Shown: positions 17,031-26,994, counted from the first letter of the stretch. The stretch is 64,000 nt of DNA from UBA4802 sp964509195 (GCA_964509195.1 CAZDWJ010000001.1:681976-745975), one strand, 5' to 3'. The notes: generated by a model from the letters alone, not told the origin. Program-made: numbers and translations.

Positions 17031-19001
17031 ATGAGTTATATGCCAGGTGTATGCACCTTTTGTGGGACAGGATGTGGCCATTATCTGAAAGTCAATGGCA
17101 CATCTGTGCAGGGAGTTTTCCCATCGCGAGTACATCCAGTGAGCAAAGGAAGGTTATGTGTACGGGGTTGGAACATTCATGAATTGCTTGGTACACAGGA
17201 ACGGATTGTTAAACCTTTAGTAAAGGATAGTGGAGAAGTTACTTACAAAGATGCTATCGCCAAACTTGTTTCAGCATTATCATCGTATAAACCTGAGGAG
17301 ATTGCATTTTATGCTTCCCCACGTTCATCCAATGAGGACAATTTTGCATTAATGAAGTTGGCCCGCCTGGTGTTTAAAACAAATAATATCAGCATACAGG
17401 CAGAATCGGGTCATCGCAATAGCCTTGATGTCCTGTATAGTGGTACTGGCTTTGCGGGTATGCTTGGGTCATTAGAGGATATTAAGAAAGCTGAAGTGCT
17501 TATCGTCGCAGGAATGGATATTACCACGCAGAATCCCATTATAGGTAGTGAGTTGCATTATGCTGCACGCAGTGGATCATTGCTTATAACTATCGACAGC
17601 CGCATGACCAAGATTGCAAAGCTTTCCAAAAAGTTTATTAATATTAAGCCAGGAACAATGCGCAAAGTTTTTGATGCAATTGGATACTATATTGATAAAA
17701 ATAATCTGGGAAAAGGCGGATCGGCACATTATGATGAATATAAAAAGTATCTTTCATCACTATCATTTGAATCAATAGAGAAGGAAACAGGGGTTTTACA
17801 AAGTGAAATTGCGTTTGTTGCAGAAAAGCTTGCAAAAGCAAAAAGTGCTGCTGTGTTTTTTGCCTCTGGTGTTTCCGGGTTAAGCTATGATACCGTTGCT
17901 TCCATATACAACGTATTTGTGCTTGCTGACAAGATTGGTAAAGAAGGCTGTGGTGTAAATCCAATTGCAGGCATAAACAATTTGCAGGGTAGCTTTGATA
18001 TGGGCTGCGCACCGGATTTACTGACTGGTTTCCAGAGTATTGACGATGCAGTAGCTAAAAAGAAATTTGAAAAAAAATGGGGACAGGAGTTGCCATCATT
18101 TAAAGGCAAGACGGTTGAACAGCTTCTTGTCGACAGCTCATCGCCAATGAAAGCGCTGGTGATAGTTGACCATGATGATGGCATTGTAAGATTTGCAGAC
18201 CGGTTGAAATCGTTGCCCTTTGTTGCCTATATTGGTGCATTTACCAATAAGGTTGCAGAATTTGCGCATGTAGTACTGCCCATCACAACCTATATTGAAA
18301 CCGATGGTACGTTTACAAACGCTGAGCGACGTGTTCAGCTTGCGTTAAAGAAGTGCGATCCTGCATTTGATGTATTGCCCATGTGGAAGCTTGTTGACAC
18401 TATTGCCCAAACTGCCAAAAAGCCATTTAATTACCAGCATGCATCAGATGTAATGGACGAGATTGCATCTCTGACTCCAGCTTATGAAGGAATAAGTTAC
18501 AAGTTGCTTTCCACAAAGTTGGGGGTGCAGTGGCCGTGCACTAAGAAAAATCATGATGGCACAAAATACTGTGTACCTGAAAAAATTTCATTTGTACTTC
18601 CTCAAAAACTGTATGCAGCAGTACAGGTCACAGAAAACTATCCTTATCTTCTTATGCTTGGGAAAGCCCAACATTACTGGCACCAGAACAATATTATGCA
18701 CAAGACATTTATTCCTCTGCGTGAATATAATGCCACATTGCTTCTATATCCTGACGGATATGTGGCGATAGCGCCAGAAGATGCAAAGAAGATAGGAGTA
18801 CGTGACCGATGGTTGGTGCAGATTGTTGCCGAAAAGGCAAGTATGAAAGCAATGGTAATGGTTTCGGATGATGTGGCTCCTGGCACGGCGTATGTTCCCT
18901 ATTTTATCAGAGAGGGGATTGCATCATTTTTATTGGCATACAGTGACATTGTGTCACAGGGCGAAGAAGCAACTATCCCAGTACGAATTGAGAAGGTGTG
19001 A
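17031..19001 (+). CDS. Molybdopterin oxidoreductase-like subunit of the hydrogenase complex, Mo-ligand residue absent
   Basis: A 656-residue relative of formate dehydrogenase alpha and NuoG. The N-terminal [4Fe-4S] site is intact (Cys8, Cys11, Cys15, Cys43), and the central and C-terminal cofactor-binding domains are present. At the position where FdhF has selenocysteine 140 followed by His141, this protein has Gly127-His128 (AESGHRN). With no Cys, Sec or obvious substitute, formate dehydrogenation of the usual kind is doubtful; it could pass electrons as NuoG does, or act on another substrate. It is the first gene of the hydrogenase operon, with GAGGAT before its ATG and two bases to the next gene. 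Confidence 0.82.
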   Translation: MSYMPGVCTFCGTGCGHYLKVNGTSVQGVFPSRVHPVSKGRLCVRGWNIHELLGTQERIVKPLVKDSGEVTYKDAIAKLVSALSSYKPEEIAFYASPRSSNEDNFALMKLARLVFKTNNISIQAESGHRNSLDVLYSGTGFAGMLGSLEDIKKAEVLIVAGMDITTQNPIIGSELHYAARSGSLLITIDSRMTKIAKLSKKFINIKPGTMRKVFDAIGYYIDKNNLGKGGSAHYDEYKKYLSSLSFESIEKETGVLQSEIAFVAEKLAKAKSAAVFFASGVSGLSYDTVASIYNVFVLADKIGKEGCGVNPIAGINNLQGSFDMGCAPDLLTGFQSIDDAVAKKKFEKKWGQELPSFKGKTVEQLLVDSSSPMKALVIVDHDDGIVRFADRLKSLPFVAYIGAFTNKVAEFAHVVLPITTYIETDGTFTNAERRVQLALKKCDPAFDVLPMWKLVDTIAQTAKKPFNYQHASDVMDEIASLTPAYEGISYKLLSTKLGVQWPCTKKNHDGTKYCVPEKISFVLPQKLYAAVQVTENYPYLLMLGKAQHYWHQNNIMHKTFIPLREYNATLLLYPDGYVAIAPEDAKKIGVRDRWLVQIVAEKASMKAMVMVSDDVAPGTAYVPYFIREGIASFLLAYSDIVSQGEEATIPVRIEKV

Positions 19002-19002
19002 T

Positions 19003-20055
19003 ATGTATCTGATTAAGAAAAATGATGTAAAGAAAATTGCAAAAGCCTTAGAAGAAAAGTATACGTTGTATGGTCCATATCTGGATAAAGAATTTGGGCA
19101 GTGTTTCTTTGACAAGGTGAGCGCTGATGTGGTTGACCTTAATGCACCCATCCCTACCAATCCACCAAAGCACGTTGTGTTTCCGCATTTAGAAACCATC
19201 ATGCAATATAACTATGATAAACAGGCTAAGAAGGCTGATATTGCAATGGTGTTTGACGATACACCTAAGGCGCTTTTTGGAGTGCGTGCATGTGATTTAA
19301 CGGGGCTACAGTGCATTGACCGATTTTTCCTGGGCCAGGAATTTGTTGATGAGGTTTATCGCCATCACCGAAGCCGCATGTTTATAGTAGCCAATACCTG
19401 TGTGGTTCCATTCAAGCAGTGTTTTTGTGTGTGTACCGACAGTGGACCAACAGCACAGGAAGGCTATGATTTAAACCTTACGGATCTGGGCGATAGTTAC
19501 CTGCTTGAGGTTGGCAGTGAAAAGGGCAAGGCATTTATTGAATCATTCAAATTTCCTTCAGCGAGCGAAGACCACTTAAAACAAAAACAGAAGCTTGTAG
19601 AAAAATCCATCACCATGTTTGATGATATTGCAACAGAGTCAAAGGCGTGGGTATCGCGTGTGATGAATCGTGTGACGACAGGCTTCATAAAAGAAGAGAT
19701 ATGGGAATACATTGGCAATCAGTGTATTGAATGCGGAGCATGTTCGTATGTATGTCCTACCTGTACATGTTTTAATATAAATGATGCTAATACGCTTTTG
19801 GGTAATACACAGCGGCTTAGAACATGGGATTCATGTTCCTATGAAGGGTATTCACGTATGGCTGGTGGCCATAACCCACGGAAACCTATAGAAGACAGAA
19901 GAAACAAGCGATTTTTCTGTAAACTGTCGTACTCACAGTCAAAGAAATACTTGCGGCCAGGATGTGTGGGATGCGGGCGTTGCGCATGGGTATGTCCTGG
20001 TGATATTGGATTGCCAAATGTTGTTACATATATCCGAAGAGAAATTCATGAATAG
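19003..20055 (+). CDS. Iron-sulfur subunit, sulfhydrogenase beta (HydB)-like
   Basis: A 350-residue cytoplasmic protein starting at an ATG that follows the previous stop directly. The C-terminal part has two [4Fe-4S] motifs (CIECGACSYVCPTCTC and CVGCGRCAWVCPG). The N-terminal half contains the ACDLTGLQ segment and further Cys residues (CVVPFKQCFCVCTD) seen in HydB/AsrA-type proteins. In sulfhydrogenases this subunit carries electrons between the flavin gamma subunit and the hydrogenase. Together with the next gene it should form the NAD(P)H-oxidising arm of the complex. Confidence 0.82.
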   Translation: MYLIKKNDVKKIAKALEEKYTLYGPYLDKEFGQCFFDKVSADVVDLNAPIPTNPPKHVVFPHLETIMQYNYDKQAKKADIAMVFDDTPKALFGVRACDLTGLQCIDRFFLGQEFVDEVYRHHRSRMFIVANTCVVPFKQCFCVCTDSGPTAQEGYDLNLTDLGDSYLLEVGSEKGKAFIESFKFPSASEDHLKQKQKLVEKSITMFDDIATESKAWVSRVMNRVTTGFIKEEIWEYIGNQCIECGACSYVCPTCTCFNINDANTLLGNTQRLRTWDSCSYEGYSRMAGGHNPRKPIEDRRNKRFFCKLSYSQSKKYLRPGCVGCGRCAWVCPGDIGLPNVVTYIRREIHE

Positions 20056-20064
20056 GTGATTGCT

Positions 20065-20898
20065 ATGAGCGAACAGAAGATAGTAACAGTTCCTGAGATT
20101 GCCACAATTGAAGAAATTAAGGATGAGATTGTTGATGTTAAAACATTCTACTTACGGTTTGATAACAAGGAAATAGATGGCAATTTCAAGTTCAAATCAG
20201 GCCAGTTTATTATGTGTACAGTATTTGGTGCGGGTGAGTTTGCGGTATCATTACCACCCAGCCCTGAAAATGACCGATTCCATATTACTGTACGAAGAAT
20301 TGGAAAGGTAACAAACGCATTACATGATTTGCAAGTTGGAGATAAAGTGGGGATACGCGGGCCATTTGGTAATGGGTTCCCATTTGAGGAAATCAAAGGC
20401 AAAAATGTAATCTATGTGGCGGGTGGTATTGGACTTATACCATTGCGTTCATCTATTGTCCATGTATTGCAGCACCGCCAGGATTTTGGGCGAATACTGC
20501 TTCTGTATGGTTCACGTTCACCACAGGATTTGATGTACCAATATATGCTGGACCAATGGCAGAAAATAGAAGGGTTTGAAACATTCATTACTGTTGATAA
20601 TGGCACTCCTGAATGGAAAGGCAATGTGGGTATCATTACAACATTATTTGACAAAGTAGAAATACCGGTTGAAAATACTGTAGCATTTGTGTGCGGCCCT
20701 CCGGTAATGTTTAACGCTGTTATTAAAGAACTTATGCAGCGTGGAATCAAAGATGATATGATAATCTCAACGTTAGAGAGGCATATGAAGTGCGGCGTGG
20801 GAAAGTGTCAGCACTGTGCCATCGGAAGAACCCTGGTGTGCACTGATGGTCCTGTATATACCTATCGCCAGATTAAAACGTTGGGTGAGCAGATATGA
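20065..20898 (+). CDS. FAD/NAD(P)-binding [2Fe-2S] subunit, sulfhydrogenase gamma (HydG)-like
   Basis: A 277-residue ferredoxin-reductase-like protein. FAD-domain sequences (FKSGQFIM, RRIGKVTNALHDL) are followed by an NAD-binding fold (YVAGGIGLIPLRS, FVCGPPVMF) and a C-terminal Cys cluster (MKCGVGKCQHCAIG, then LVC) for a [2Fe-2S] centre, as in the dihydroorotate dehydrogenase electron-transfer family. The ATG at 20065 with AGGTGAT upstream is preferred to the GTG at 20056. It probably oxidises NAD(P)H, or reduces NAD(P)+, for the group 4 hydrogenase encoded downstream. Confidence 0.85.
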   Translation: MSEQKIVTVPEIATIEEIKDEIVDVKTFYLRFDNKEIDGNFKFKSGQFIMCTVFGAGEFAVSLPPSPENDRFHITVRRIGKVTNALHDLQVGDKVGIRGPFGNGFPFEEIKGKNVIYVAGGIGLIPLRSSIVHVLQHRQDFGRILLLYGSRSPQDLMYQYMLDQWQKIEGFETFITVDNGTPEWKGNVGIITTLFDKVEIPVENTVAFVCGPPVMFNAVIKELMQRGIKDDMIISTLERHMKCGVGKCQHCAIGRTLVCTDGPVYTYRQIKTLGEQI

Positions 20899-21401
20899 GT
20901 TGTGTGCAGACAATGCAGCATATTTTCAAAGACACAACCTGCATCGTGGGAGTAGGAAATTACTATCGGTGTGATGATGCAGTTGGTCTTCACATTGTAG
21001 ATGCATTGGCAAAAACAGTTAAAGAGCCTCATGTTATACTATTCAATGTTGAAGACATAATTGAAAGTTATTGTTTTGCAATAGCACAGTCAAATTGCAG
21101 AAACGTTTTAATTATTGATGCTATTGAAGCAGATGCAGAAGAAGGCACTGTTGTTTTTGGCAGACTCTCTGATTTTGTGGAAACAGGCCTTGATGTGTCA
21201 ACGCATAAATTAGCATTGCGTATGTCATGTAAAATACTTGAGGCATCCGGCAAAGATGTATACATGCTGGGAATAGTTATTAAGCAAAATGATTTTGGAA
21301 AGGGGCTATCGCCCATAATAAAAGATAAAGTAGATTCAATTGTTACGATGGTTCACGCATCAATAATGAGCAACCAAAAGGAGTGTGTGTATGAACATTG
21401 A
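20895..21401 (+). CDS. [NiFe]-hydrogenase maturation protease, HycI/HyaD family
   Basis: A 168-residue endopeptidase of the family that trims the C-terminus of the hydrogenase large subunit after nickel insertion. The conserved start GVGNYYRCDDAVG includes the metal-sensing acidic residues; a second Asp lies in LIIDAIEAD. It overlaps the upstream gene by four bases and the downstream one by eleven. The large subunit at 23281 has the matching processing site (after Arg529), so the pair is functionally linked. Confidence 0.9.
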   Translation: MSCVQTMQHIFKDTTCIVGVGNYYRCDDAVGLHIVDALAKTVKEPHVILFNVEDIIESYCFAIAQSNCRNVLIIDAIEADAEEGTVVFGRLSDFVETGLDVSTHKLALRMSCKILEASGKDVYMLGIVIKQNDFGKGLSPIIKDKVDSIVTMVHASIMSNQKECVYEH

Positions 21402-23253
21402 TCTTTATGGTACGTTACTTCTGGCATTTGCTATACTGCTTGGTGCAAGTATTGTTGTGCCACTTATAGCTTCAAAGAGGAAACTGGCAGGCTGGATAAA
21501 CACGATTGTAGTGGCAATTGCAGCAGGGTTGCTACTCTATGTGGCATATATGGCACTATTTGTGCAAAAATCAGCGGAAACACAGGTAATATATTTTGGT
21601 ACAGTGCCGGTATATTTTCTGATAGATGCGTTTTCAGGGTTTTTCATTGCTATCATTTCATTTATGGCAGTGATGAGCGCACTGTACTCTATTGATTATA
21701 TGGAACATTATAAGGATTATTCGTTACGTCCTTACTATATAAATTTCCCATTATTCATTTTAGGTATGATTGGGATAGTTACTGTAGATGATTTAAGTAT
21801 TGGATTTACAGTTGCATGGCAGCTTATGACAATTGCGTCATACTTTTTGATCCGTTTTGAATACAAAGAAAAACAGAATGTCCGCAATGCAAATAAGTAC
21901 TTAATCCTCATGGAACTTGCATGGGTGTTCATTGTTGTTGGTGCATTCCTTATTGAGGGCTCTGCTATGGGTGATTCAGTACATACATTGACTCAGAAAC
22001 TTGGTGCAACTGGCGGAACAGTTTCTGCGCTGATATATACGCTGCTTTTGTTAGGATTCAGCTTTAAAGCTGGCGTATTCCCCTTTGGCCAGTTATGGCT
22101 GCCTGATGCTCACTCAATAGCTCCTTCTCCTATTAGTGCATTGCTAAGCGGCGTAATGATTAAAACTGGTATTTATGGCATAGTACGAACATTTTTCTGG
22201 ATGATTCCTCATGAAGGTCATACTGTTAATCCTCTTGTGTGGGGAGCTATCATTGCAACATTTGGCGTAGTAACGTTGTTTATTGGCACCTCCCAATCCT
22301 TAAAGCAGAGCGATGCAAAGCGTCTGCTTGCGTACAGCTCCATTGGCCAGATCGGTTACATCGTTCTGGCTGTTGGGGCTGGTTTGTACATGTACCACAG
22401 TAGCAATATGTTTGTACAGATGCTGTCATTTGTGGTCATCATTGGGATTCTTTACCATGTATTAAACCATGCAATTTTTAAGGGATTGCTCTTTCTTACC
22501 GCTGGCAGTATACTATATGAAACGCATACAAAGGACCTCAACAAGCTGGGTGGACTCTTGAAATTTATGCCTGTAAGTGCAGTCATTGCAGGGATTGCTT
22601 CGCTATCCATAGCAGGTGTTCCTCCATTCAGTGGATTTGCAAGCAAGTGGACAATAATTTCGGCAACACTTCTTGGTGGCAGCCAGATTTTCTTTCTTGC
22701 CCTATTTGGGATCATTGCACTGTTTACAAGTGCATTAACATTGGCATGTTATGTAAAGTTCTTTGGAATGTCATTTGCATCAACTGGTGTAGAGTGGAAT
22801 GTAGATCACAAACCACAGGAAGTATCCTGGAAGATGCTTTTACCAAAGGTTATTCTTTCACTACTTTGCATCATACAGGGGATAGTTCCATTCATATACT
22901 ATGAGACAATAATGAATATTTTTAAGTCTTCAACTGGTTCCATTGTGCAGGCTTCATTCAATGAGCTATCGGCAAACAAAGCCGTGTTTACATCTGCTAT
23001 GGGAGTGTCCATCAATGTACCAGGCATGCAGTATGCCAATGCTATAGCTGTTCCTCTTGTTGTGATAGTAATCGTGATTATTGGATTTGCTGCTGCATAT
23101 ATAGTGAAAAAGAGTGCAGGTTCACAGGAAAAAATTATGCCAACATGGCTGTGTGGTTATCAGGACCTTAATAACAGTAACAGATACAAAGACAGACATA
23201 TGTTTGCAGCATTAAAGTCCATGCTGTGGTGGACAGGTGGTAATGTGAAATAA
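21391..23253 (+). CDS. Proton-translocating antiporter-like membrane subunit, HycC/HyfB (NuoL) family
   Basis: A 620-residue integral membrane protein with about 14 to 16 hydrophobic helices. The antiporter core with conserved Lys/Glu/His residues is visible (GFSFKAGVFPFGQLWLPDAH, KRLLAYSSIGQIG, HAIFKGLLFL). Its length equals that of E. coli HycC. It is the only antiporter-like subunit in the cluster, which resembles FHL-1-type group 4 enzymes rather than Mrp-bearing ones. It should couple electron transfer to H+ or Na+ movement. The ATG at 21391 has AAGGAG upstream; an in-frame GTG lies six bases earlier. Confidence 0.9.
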   Translation: MNIDLYGTLLLAFAILLGASIVVPLIASKRKLAGWINTIVVAIAAGLLLYVAYMALFVQKSAETQVIYFGTVPVYFLIDAFSGFFIAIISFMAVMSALYSIDYMEHYKDYSLRPYYINFPLFILGMIGIVTVDDLSIGFTVAWQLMTIASYFLIRFEYKEKQNVRNANKYLILMELAWVFIVVGAFLIEGSAMGDSVHTLTQKLGATGGTVSALIYTLLLLGFSFKAGVFPFGQLWLPDAHSIAPSPISALLSGVMIKTGIYGIVRTFFWMIPHEGHTVNPLVWGAIIATFGVVTLFIGTSQSLKQSDAKRLLAYSSIGQIGYIVLAVGAGLYMYHSSNMFVQMLSFVVIIGILYHVLNHAIFKGLLFLTAGSILYETHTKDLNKLGGLLKFMPVSAVIAGIASLSIAGVPPFSGFASKWTIISATLLGGSQIFFLALFGIIALFTSALTLACYVKFFGMSFASTGVEWNVDHKPQEVSWKMLLPKVILSLLCIIQGIVPFIYYETIMNIFKSSTGSIVQASFNELSANKAVFTSAMGVSINVPGMQYANAIAVPLVVIVIVIIGFAAAYIVKKSAGSQEKIMPTWLCGYQDLNNSNRYKDRHMFAALKSMLWWTGGNVK

Positions 23254-23280
23254 TACAACATTTACGAAAAGAGGTAGGAT

Positions 23281-24954
23281 ATGCCATCGATAGACCAAGT
23301 AAAAAAAGATTTAAAAGAAAAGTTCAAAAGCTCTATTAAGGGGTTTGAAACGCCACTTGAAACACGGTTGTTTGTTGATGTGGATAAAAAGAATATACGG
23401 GCAATATGTAATGAGGTGATTGCAATGGGTGCCCGGTATATGGTAAGTATTGGATACGATAGTATAGCCAGGGACAATACCCTGGGGATGGTACATACCT
23501 TTAGTTTTGATAAAGATAATATCTTCTGCTGTATTAGAACAAACGTTCCTGCTGATAAGCCGGTTCTGGATTCTATCACGCCTGATATCCCAAATGCAGG
23601 ATGGTCAGAGCGTGAATATATGGATTTACTGGGAATGCAATTTGAAGAACATCCTAAGCCAAAACGGCTCGTCCTTGCTGATGACTGGCCTCAAGGGGTT
23701 TATCCACTTCGTAAAGAGGTGCCATGGAATCTGATGCCACCAGCAGCTGAGGATGTGGCATATCAATTGGATGAAGCTCCTGAAGGATGCACCACTGTTC
23801 CTATTGGTCCATTCCATCCAACATTACATGAGCCAGCTCATTTTGCTGTCTTTGTTGATGGTGAAACAATAAAAGGGTGTGACTATCGTGGGTTTATGAC
23901 CCATCGCGGCATTGAGAAATTGTGTACTACACAGGTCACCTATAATGAGGTACCGTTTATAGCAGAACGCATTTGTGGTATTTGCGGTTCAGTCCACGCC
24001 ACATCGTATTCTCAATCTGTGGAACTGGCAGCAGGCGTAAAGATTTCCCGAAAAGCTGAATATATTCGCACCTTTATGCTGGAACTTGAAAGAGTTCATT
24101 CGCACCTGTTGTGGCTAGGTGTTGCCGGACATCTGATTGGATTTGATACAGTGTTTATGCATTCATGGCGTGTGCGTGAACCGGTAATGTGGCTTGCAGA
24201 AAAAATTACAGGTAACCGCAAAACGTATGGGATGATAATCGTTGGTGGTGTGCGCCGTGATATCTTGCCACACAAGGAAGATATTTTAAATGTGATGGAT
24301 ACGGTAGAAAAAGAGCTGGTAGCAATCAAGAATGCGATAGTTGGTGATACAGCCATCCATAGACGAACAAAAGGTGTAGGATATATATCAAAAGAAGATA
24401 CCATTAAATGGAGTTTGGTTGGTCCTGTTGCCCGTGCCAGAGGGGTAGATATTGATACACGGCGTGATCATCCCTATGCTGCATATGATGCAGTACAGTT
24501 TGACGTGCCTGTTGTTGATACCTGTGATGTGTGGGGAACAGTGCTGGTACGTATTTTAGAAACATTTGAATCCATAAAAATAATACGACAGGTGTTAAGA
24601 GATATGCCCGTTGATGAACCACTATTGTATGAGTTTGAAGAACCTATCAAGCCATTAGTTCATTCAATATCCGCTGTTGAGGCACCACGTGGTGAGGTTG
24701 TACACTATCTTATAACTGGGGAAGAGAACAGGGCAGACCGCTGGCGTGTGCGTGCCCCCACGTATCCTAACTTACAGGGCGTACCACTTATGTTACTGAA
24801 TAATCAATTGGCTGATGCGCCAATAATCATTGGTAGTATAGACCCGTGCTTCTCATGTACTGACAGGATGGCACTTATTGATCTTAAGACAGGCAGGCAA
24901 ACCATACTTAGTAATGAGGAGCTTGAAAGTCTGTCACGAAGCAAAAAAGTATAA
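23281..24954 (+). CDS. Group 4 [NiFe]-hydrogenase large subunit, HycE-like (NuoC/NuoD fusion)
   Basis: A 557-residue protein. An N-terminal NuoC-like domain (1 to about 150) is fused to the catalytic domain, as in HycE. Both nickel-binding pairs are intact: RICGICGSVHA (Cys232, Cys235) and DPCFSCTDR (Cys523, Cys526), so this is a true hydrogenase and not an Ehr or complex I homologue. The 28 residues after Arg529 form the C-terminal tail that a HycI-type protease removes. Catalyses reversible 2H+ + 2e- to H2 at the cytoplasmic side of the membrane. The start has GAGGT nearby. Confidence 0.95.
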   Translation: MPSIDQVKKDLKEKFKSSIKGFETPLETRLFVDVDKKNIRAICNEVIAMGARYMVSIGYDSIARDNTLGMVHTFSFDKDNIFCCIRTNVPADKPVLDSITPDIPNAGWSEREYMDLLGMQFEEHPKPKRLVLADDWPQGVYPLRKEVPWNLMPPAAEDVAYQLDEAPEGCTTVPIGPFHPTLHEPAHFAVFVDGETIKGCDYRGFMTHRGIEKLCTTQVTYNEVPFIAERICGICGSVHATSYSQSVELAAGVKISRKAEYIRTFMLELERVHSHLLWLGVAGHLIGFDTVFMHSWRVREPVMWLAEKITGNRKTYGMIIVGGVRRDILPHKEDILNVMDTVEKELVAIKNAIVGDTAIHRRTKGVGYISKEDTIKWSLVGPVARARGVDIDTRRDHPYAAYDAVQFDVPVVDTCDVWGTVLVRILETFESIKIIRQVLRDMPVDEPLLYEFEEPIKPLVHSISAVEAPRGEVVHYLITGEENRADRWRVRAPTYPNLQGVPLMLLNNQLADAPIIIGSIDPCFSCTDRMALIDLKTGRQTILSNEELESLSRSKKV

Positions 24955-24966
24955 GGCAGGTGGTGT

Positions 24967-25866
24967 ATGGATATTCTTTTGATAGTACTTAATATCATTG
25001 TGTTTTTGGGCTTAGCACCTCTATATGAAGGTATAATTAGGAAGCTGACTGCAAAGGTACAGTCACGTCAGGGACCACCTATCTATCAGCCATATTTAGA
25101 TTTGCTCAAGCTTCTGGGTAAAGATAATCTGGTAAGTGATAACTGGGCATTTTCGTTGGCACCTATGATGGCATTTGCAGCGGTGACTGCAGTGGTGACG
25201 ATAGTTCCTATTGGATTTAAACCCAATATATTAACACAGTATGCTGATGTTATCACAATTGTGTATCTACTGACACTGGCTGGCATATCAATATTGCTGG
25301 GTGCATTGTCAAGCAAGAATGCGTACGCAATGATTGGTGCAAGCCGTGAGATGATAACCATGATCATGGTAGAGCCAATACTGGCCATGACGTTTATACT
25401 GGGTGCAGTGAAGATGAAAAGCCTTGCGATAGATGCAAGCATGTTCAGTATTCTTTCAACTGGTTATTCATGGTCAGTTGTGCTTATGCTGATTGTCTAT
25501 CTTATGGCATTACAGGCATTTGTTGCCAGACAGCCATTTGATATCTCTGAGGCAGAAGTTGAAATATTAGAAGGACCTTTTATTGAGTACAGTGGCCCCA
25601 ACTATGCATTATTTAAATATTCAATGATGTTAAAGCAGATGTTTTATGCAGTGCTTTTTGTAACGGTGTTTATGCCATTCCTGCATACAGGGATATTTGT
25701 AGCTGATCTTCTATTGCAGCTTGTGGCTGTTGCTGTGATTTTTGTGCTGATCGCATTGCTGGGATCCACTAACCCACGGTTACGAATTGATCAGGCAGTG
25801 AAATATTATGCAGTGCTGATTTTCATGTCATTGTGTACTATTGCACTGAGCGTATACGGAATTTAA
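24967..25866 (+). CDS. Membrane anchor subunit, HycD/HyfC (NuoH) family
   Basis: A 299-residue protein with about eight membrane helices. The cytoplasmic loop sequences typical of NuoH and HycD are present: QSRQGPPIYQPYLDLLKLLGK near the N-terminus and RQPFDISEAEVEILEGPFIEYSG later, with the acidic residues of the E-channel. It attaches the hydrogenase large and small subunits to the membrane and participates in the ion path. It is 12 bases after the large subunit gene and in the same operon. Confidence 0.93.
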   Translation: MDILLIVLNIIVFLGLAPLYEGIIRKLTAKVQSRQGPPIYQPYLDLLKLLGKDNLVSDNWAFSLAPMMAFAAVTAVVTIVPIGFKPNILTQYADVITIVYLLTLAGISILLGALSSKNAYAMIGASREMITMIMVEPILAMTFILGAVKMKSLAIDASMFSILSTGYSWSVVLMLIVYLMALQAFVARQPFDISEAEVEILEGPFIEYSGPNYALFKYSMMLKQMFYAVLFVTVFMPFLHTGIFVADLLLQLVAVAVIFVLIALLGSTNPRLRIDQAVKYYAVLIFMSLCTIALSVYGI

Positions 25867-25890
25867 ATCTTATGAGCAAGGAGAACGATC

Positions 25891-26436
25891 GTGTGGCTTA
25901 CAAGTAAAATAAAACAGCTATTTGTGGTTACAAAGCCTGGAACGGTTACCATGCCCTATCCGTTTGTGCCACGGCCAGTACCGGAGAATTTCAGAGGGCA
26001 ACCATACTGGGATCATCATAAATGTGTAGGATGTGGTGGCTGTGCTAATCACTGTCCTGCACGTACAATACTGGTGCGCGATTTATGTAATGAACTCAGA
26101 GTCATGATGTATGATGGTTCACGATGCACCTATTGTGGCCGTTGCGCTGACCTTTGTCCTGAAAAAGCAATAACAATGACTTCACAGTATGAATTAGCAA
26201 CAGATGACAAGCGTGATATAAATGAAACAATGGAGCTTTTCATGTTAACCTGCCAGCGCTGTGGAAGATGCTTTGACCATGAAATAAAGAATGCAATTGA
26301 TAAGCTGGCATATTTAGGATATCGGTATGATAATTTAGAAATGAGAGCAGTTGTTCCTGTATCTTCGCAGACGTTTGATAAAGAACTGTATGAAAAAACC
26401 AAGACCTATAAAAGGCCTGAAAAGATAGGAGAATAG
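25891..26436 (+). CDS. Polyferredoxin subunit, HycF/HyfH (NuoI) family
   Basis: A 181-residue protein with two classical [4Fe-4S] motifs (CVGCGGCANHCPA and CTYCGRCADLCPEKA) and a third Cys set (CQRCGRC) near residue 115. It carries electrons from the soluble oxidoreductase arm to the hydrogenase small subunit. GTG is used as start, with AAGGAG eight bases upstream. The next gene begins two bases after its stop. Confidence 0.92.
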   Translation: MWLTSKIKQLFVVTKPGTVTMPYPFVPRPVPENFRGQPYWDHHKCVGCGGCANHCPARTILVRDLCNELRVMMYDGSRCTYCGRCADLCPEKAITMTSQYELATDDKRDINETMELFMLTCQRCGRCFDHEIKNAIDKLAYLGYRYDNLEMRAVVPVSSQTFDKELYEKTKTYKRPEKIGE

Positions 26437-26438
26437 CC

Positions 26439-26969
26439 ATGTTGGGTAAATTAGCTAAGAAGGCATTTCCAAAATCATTATGGGTGTATCACTGCAATTC
26501 AGGTGCATGTAATGGGTGCGATATTGAGATATTGAATGTATTGACACCCTATTATGATGTGGAACGGTTTGGCATTAAACTTGTTGCATCTCCCAGGCAT
26601 GCCGATGTGATGCTTATTTCTGGAGCTGTCACCAGGCCTACTTTCCCTCTGGTAAAAAAAGCGTATGATGCTATGCCATCTCCAAAATTAGTGTTTGGCA
26701 TAGGTTCGTGCGCAACTGGTGGTGGATGCTGGTTTGATACATACAATGTTACCGGTGGTGCTGACAAGGCAATTCCAGTTAACTATTTTATTCCAGGGTG
26801 TCCTCCACGGCCAGAAGCAATTATATACGGTGTGGCCTTAGCATTAGGACTTGTTGATAAAAGGGTTGCTCCTATTGAATTGAAGCAAATTGAATTCCCA
26901 ATAGATGTATATCAGCGAACCAAAGCATGGGAAGAAAGGAATGTAATATATCAGTTGCTATATGATTAA
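26439..26969 (+). CDS. Group 4 [NiFe]-hydrogenase small subunit, HycG (NuoB) family
   Basis: A 176-residue subunit with the four Cys ligands of the proximal [4Fe-4S] cluster: ACNGCDIE (Cys24, Cys27), GSCATGG and PGCPPRPEA. The short length without a Tat signal fits group 4 enzymes. It forms the catalytic dimer with the HycE-like subunit. Located near the 3' end of the operon, two bases after the polyferredoxin gene. Confidence 0.94.
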   Translation: MLGKLAKKAFPKSLWVYHCNSGACNGCDIEILNVLTPYYDVERFGIKLVASPRHADVMLISGAVTRPTFPLVKKAYDAMPSPKLVFGIGSCATGGGCWFDTYNVTGGADKAIPVNYFIPGCPPRPEAIIYGVALALGLVDKRVAPIELKQIEFPIDVYQRTKAWEERNVIYQLLYD

Positions 26970-26994
26970 AATTTGGTAGATGGGGTATACTACA

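Noticed and set aside
17031..19001. Selenocysteine in the formate-dehydrogenase-like subunit
   Set aside because: No in-frame TGA exists; the equivalent codon is GGT (Gly).
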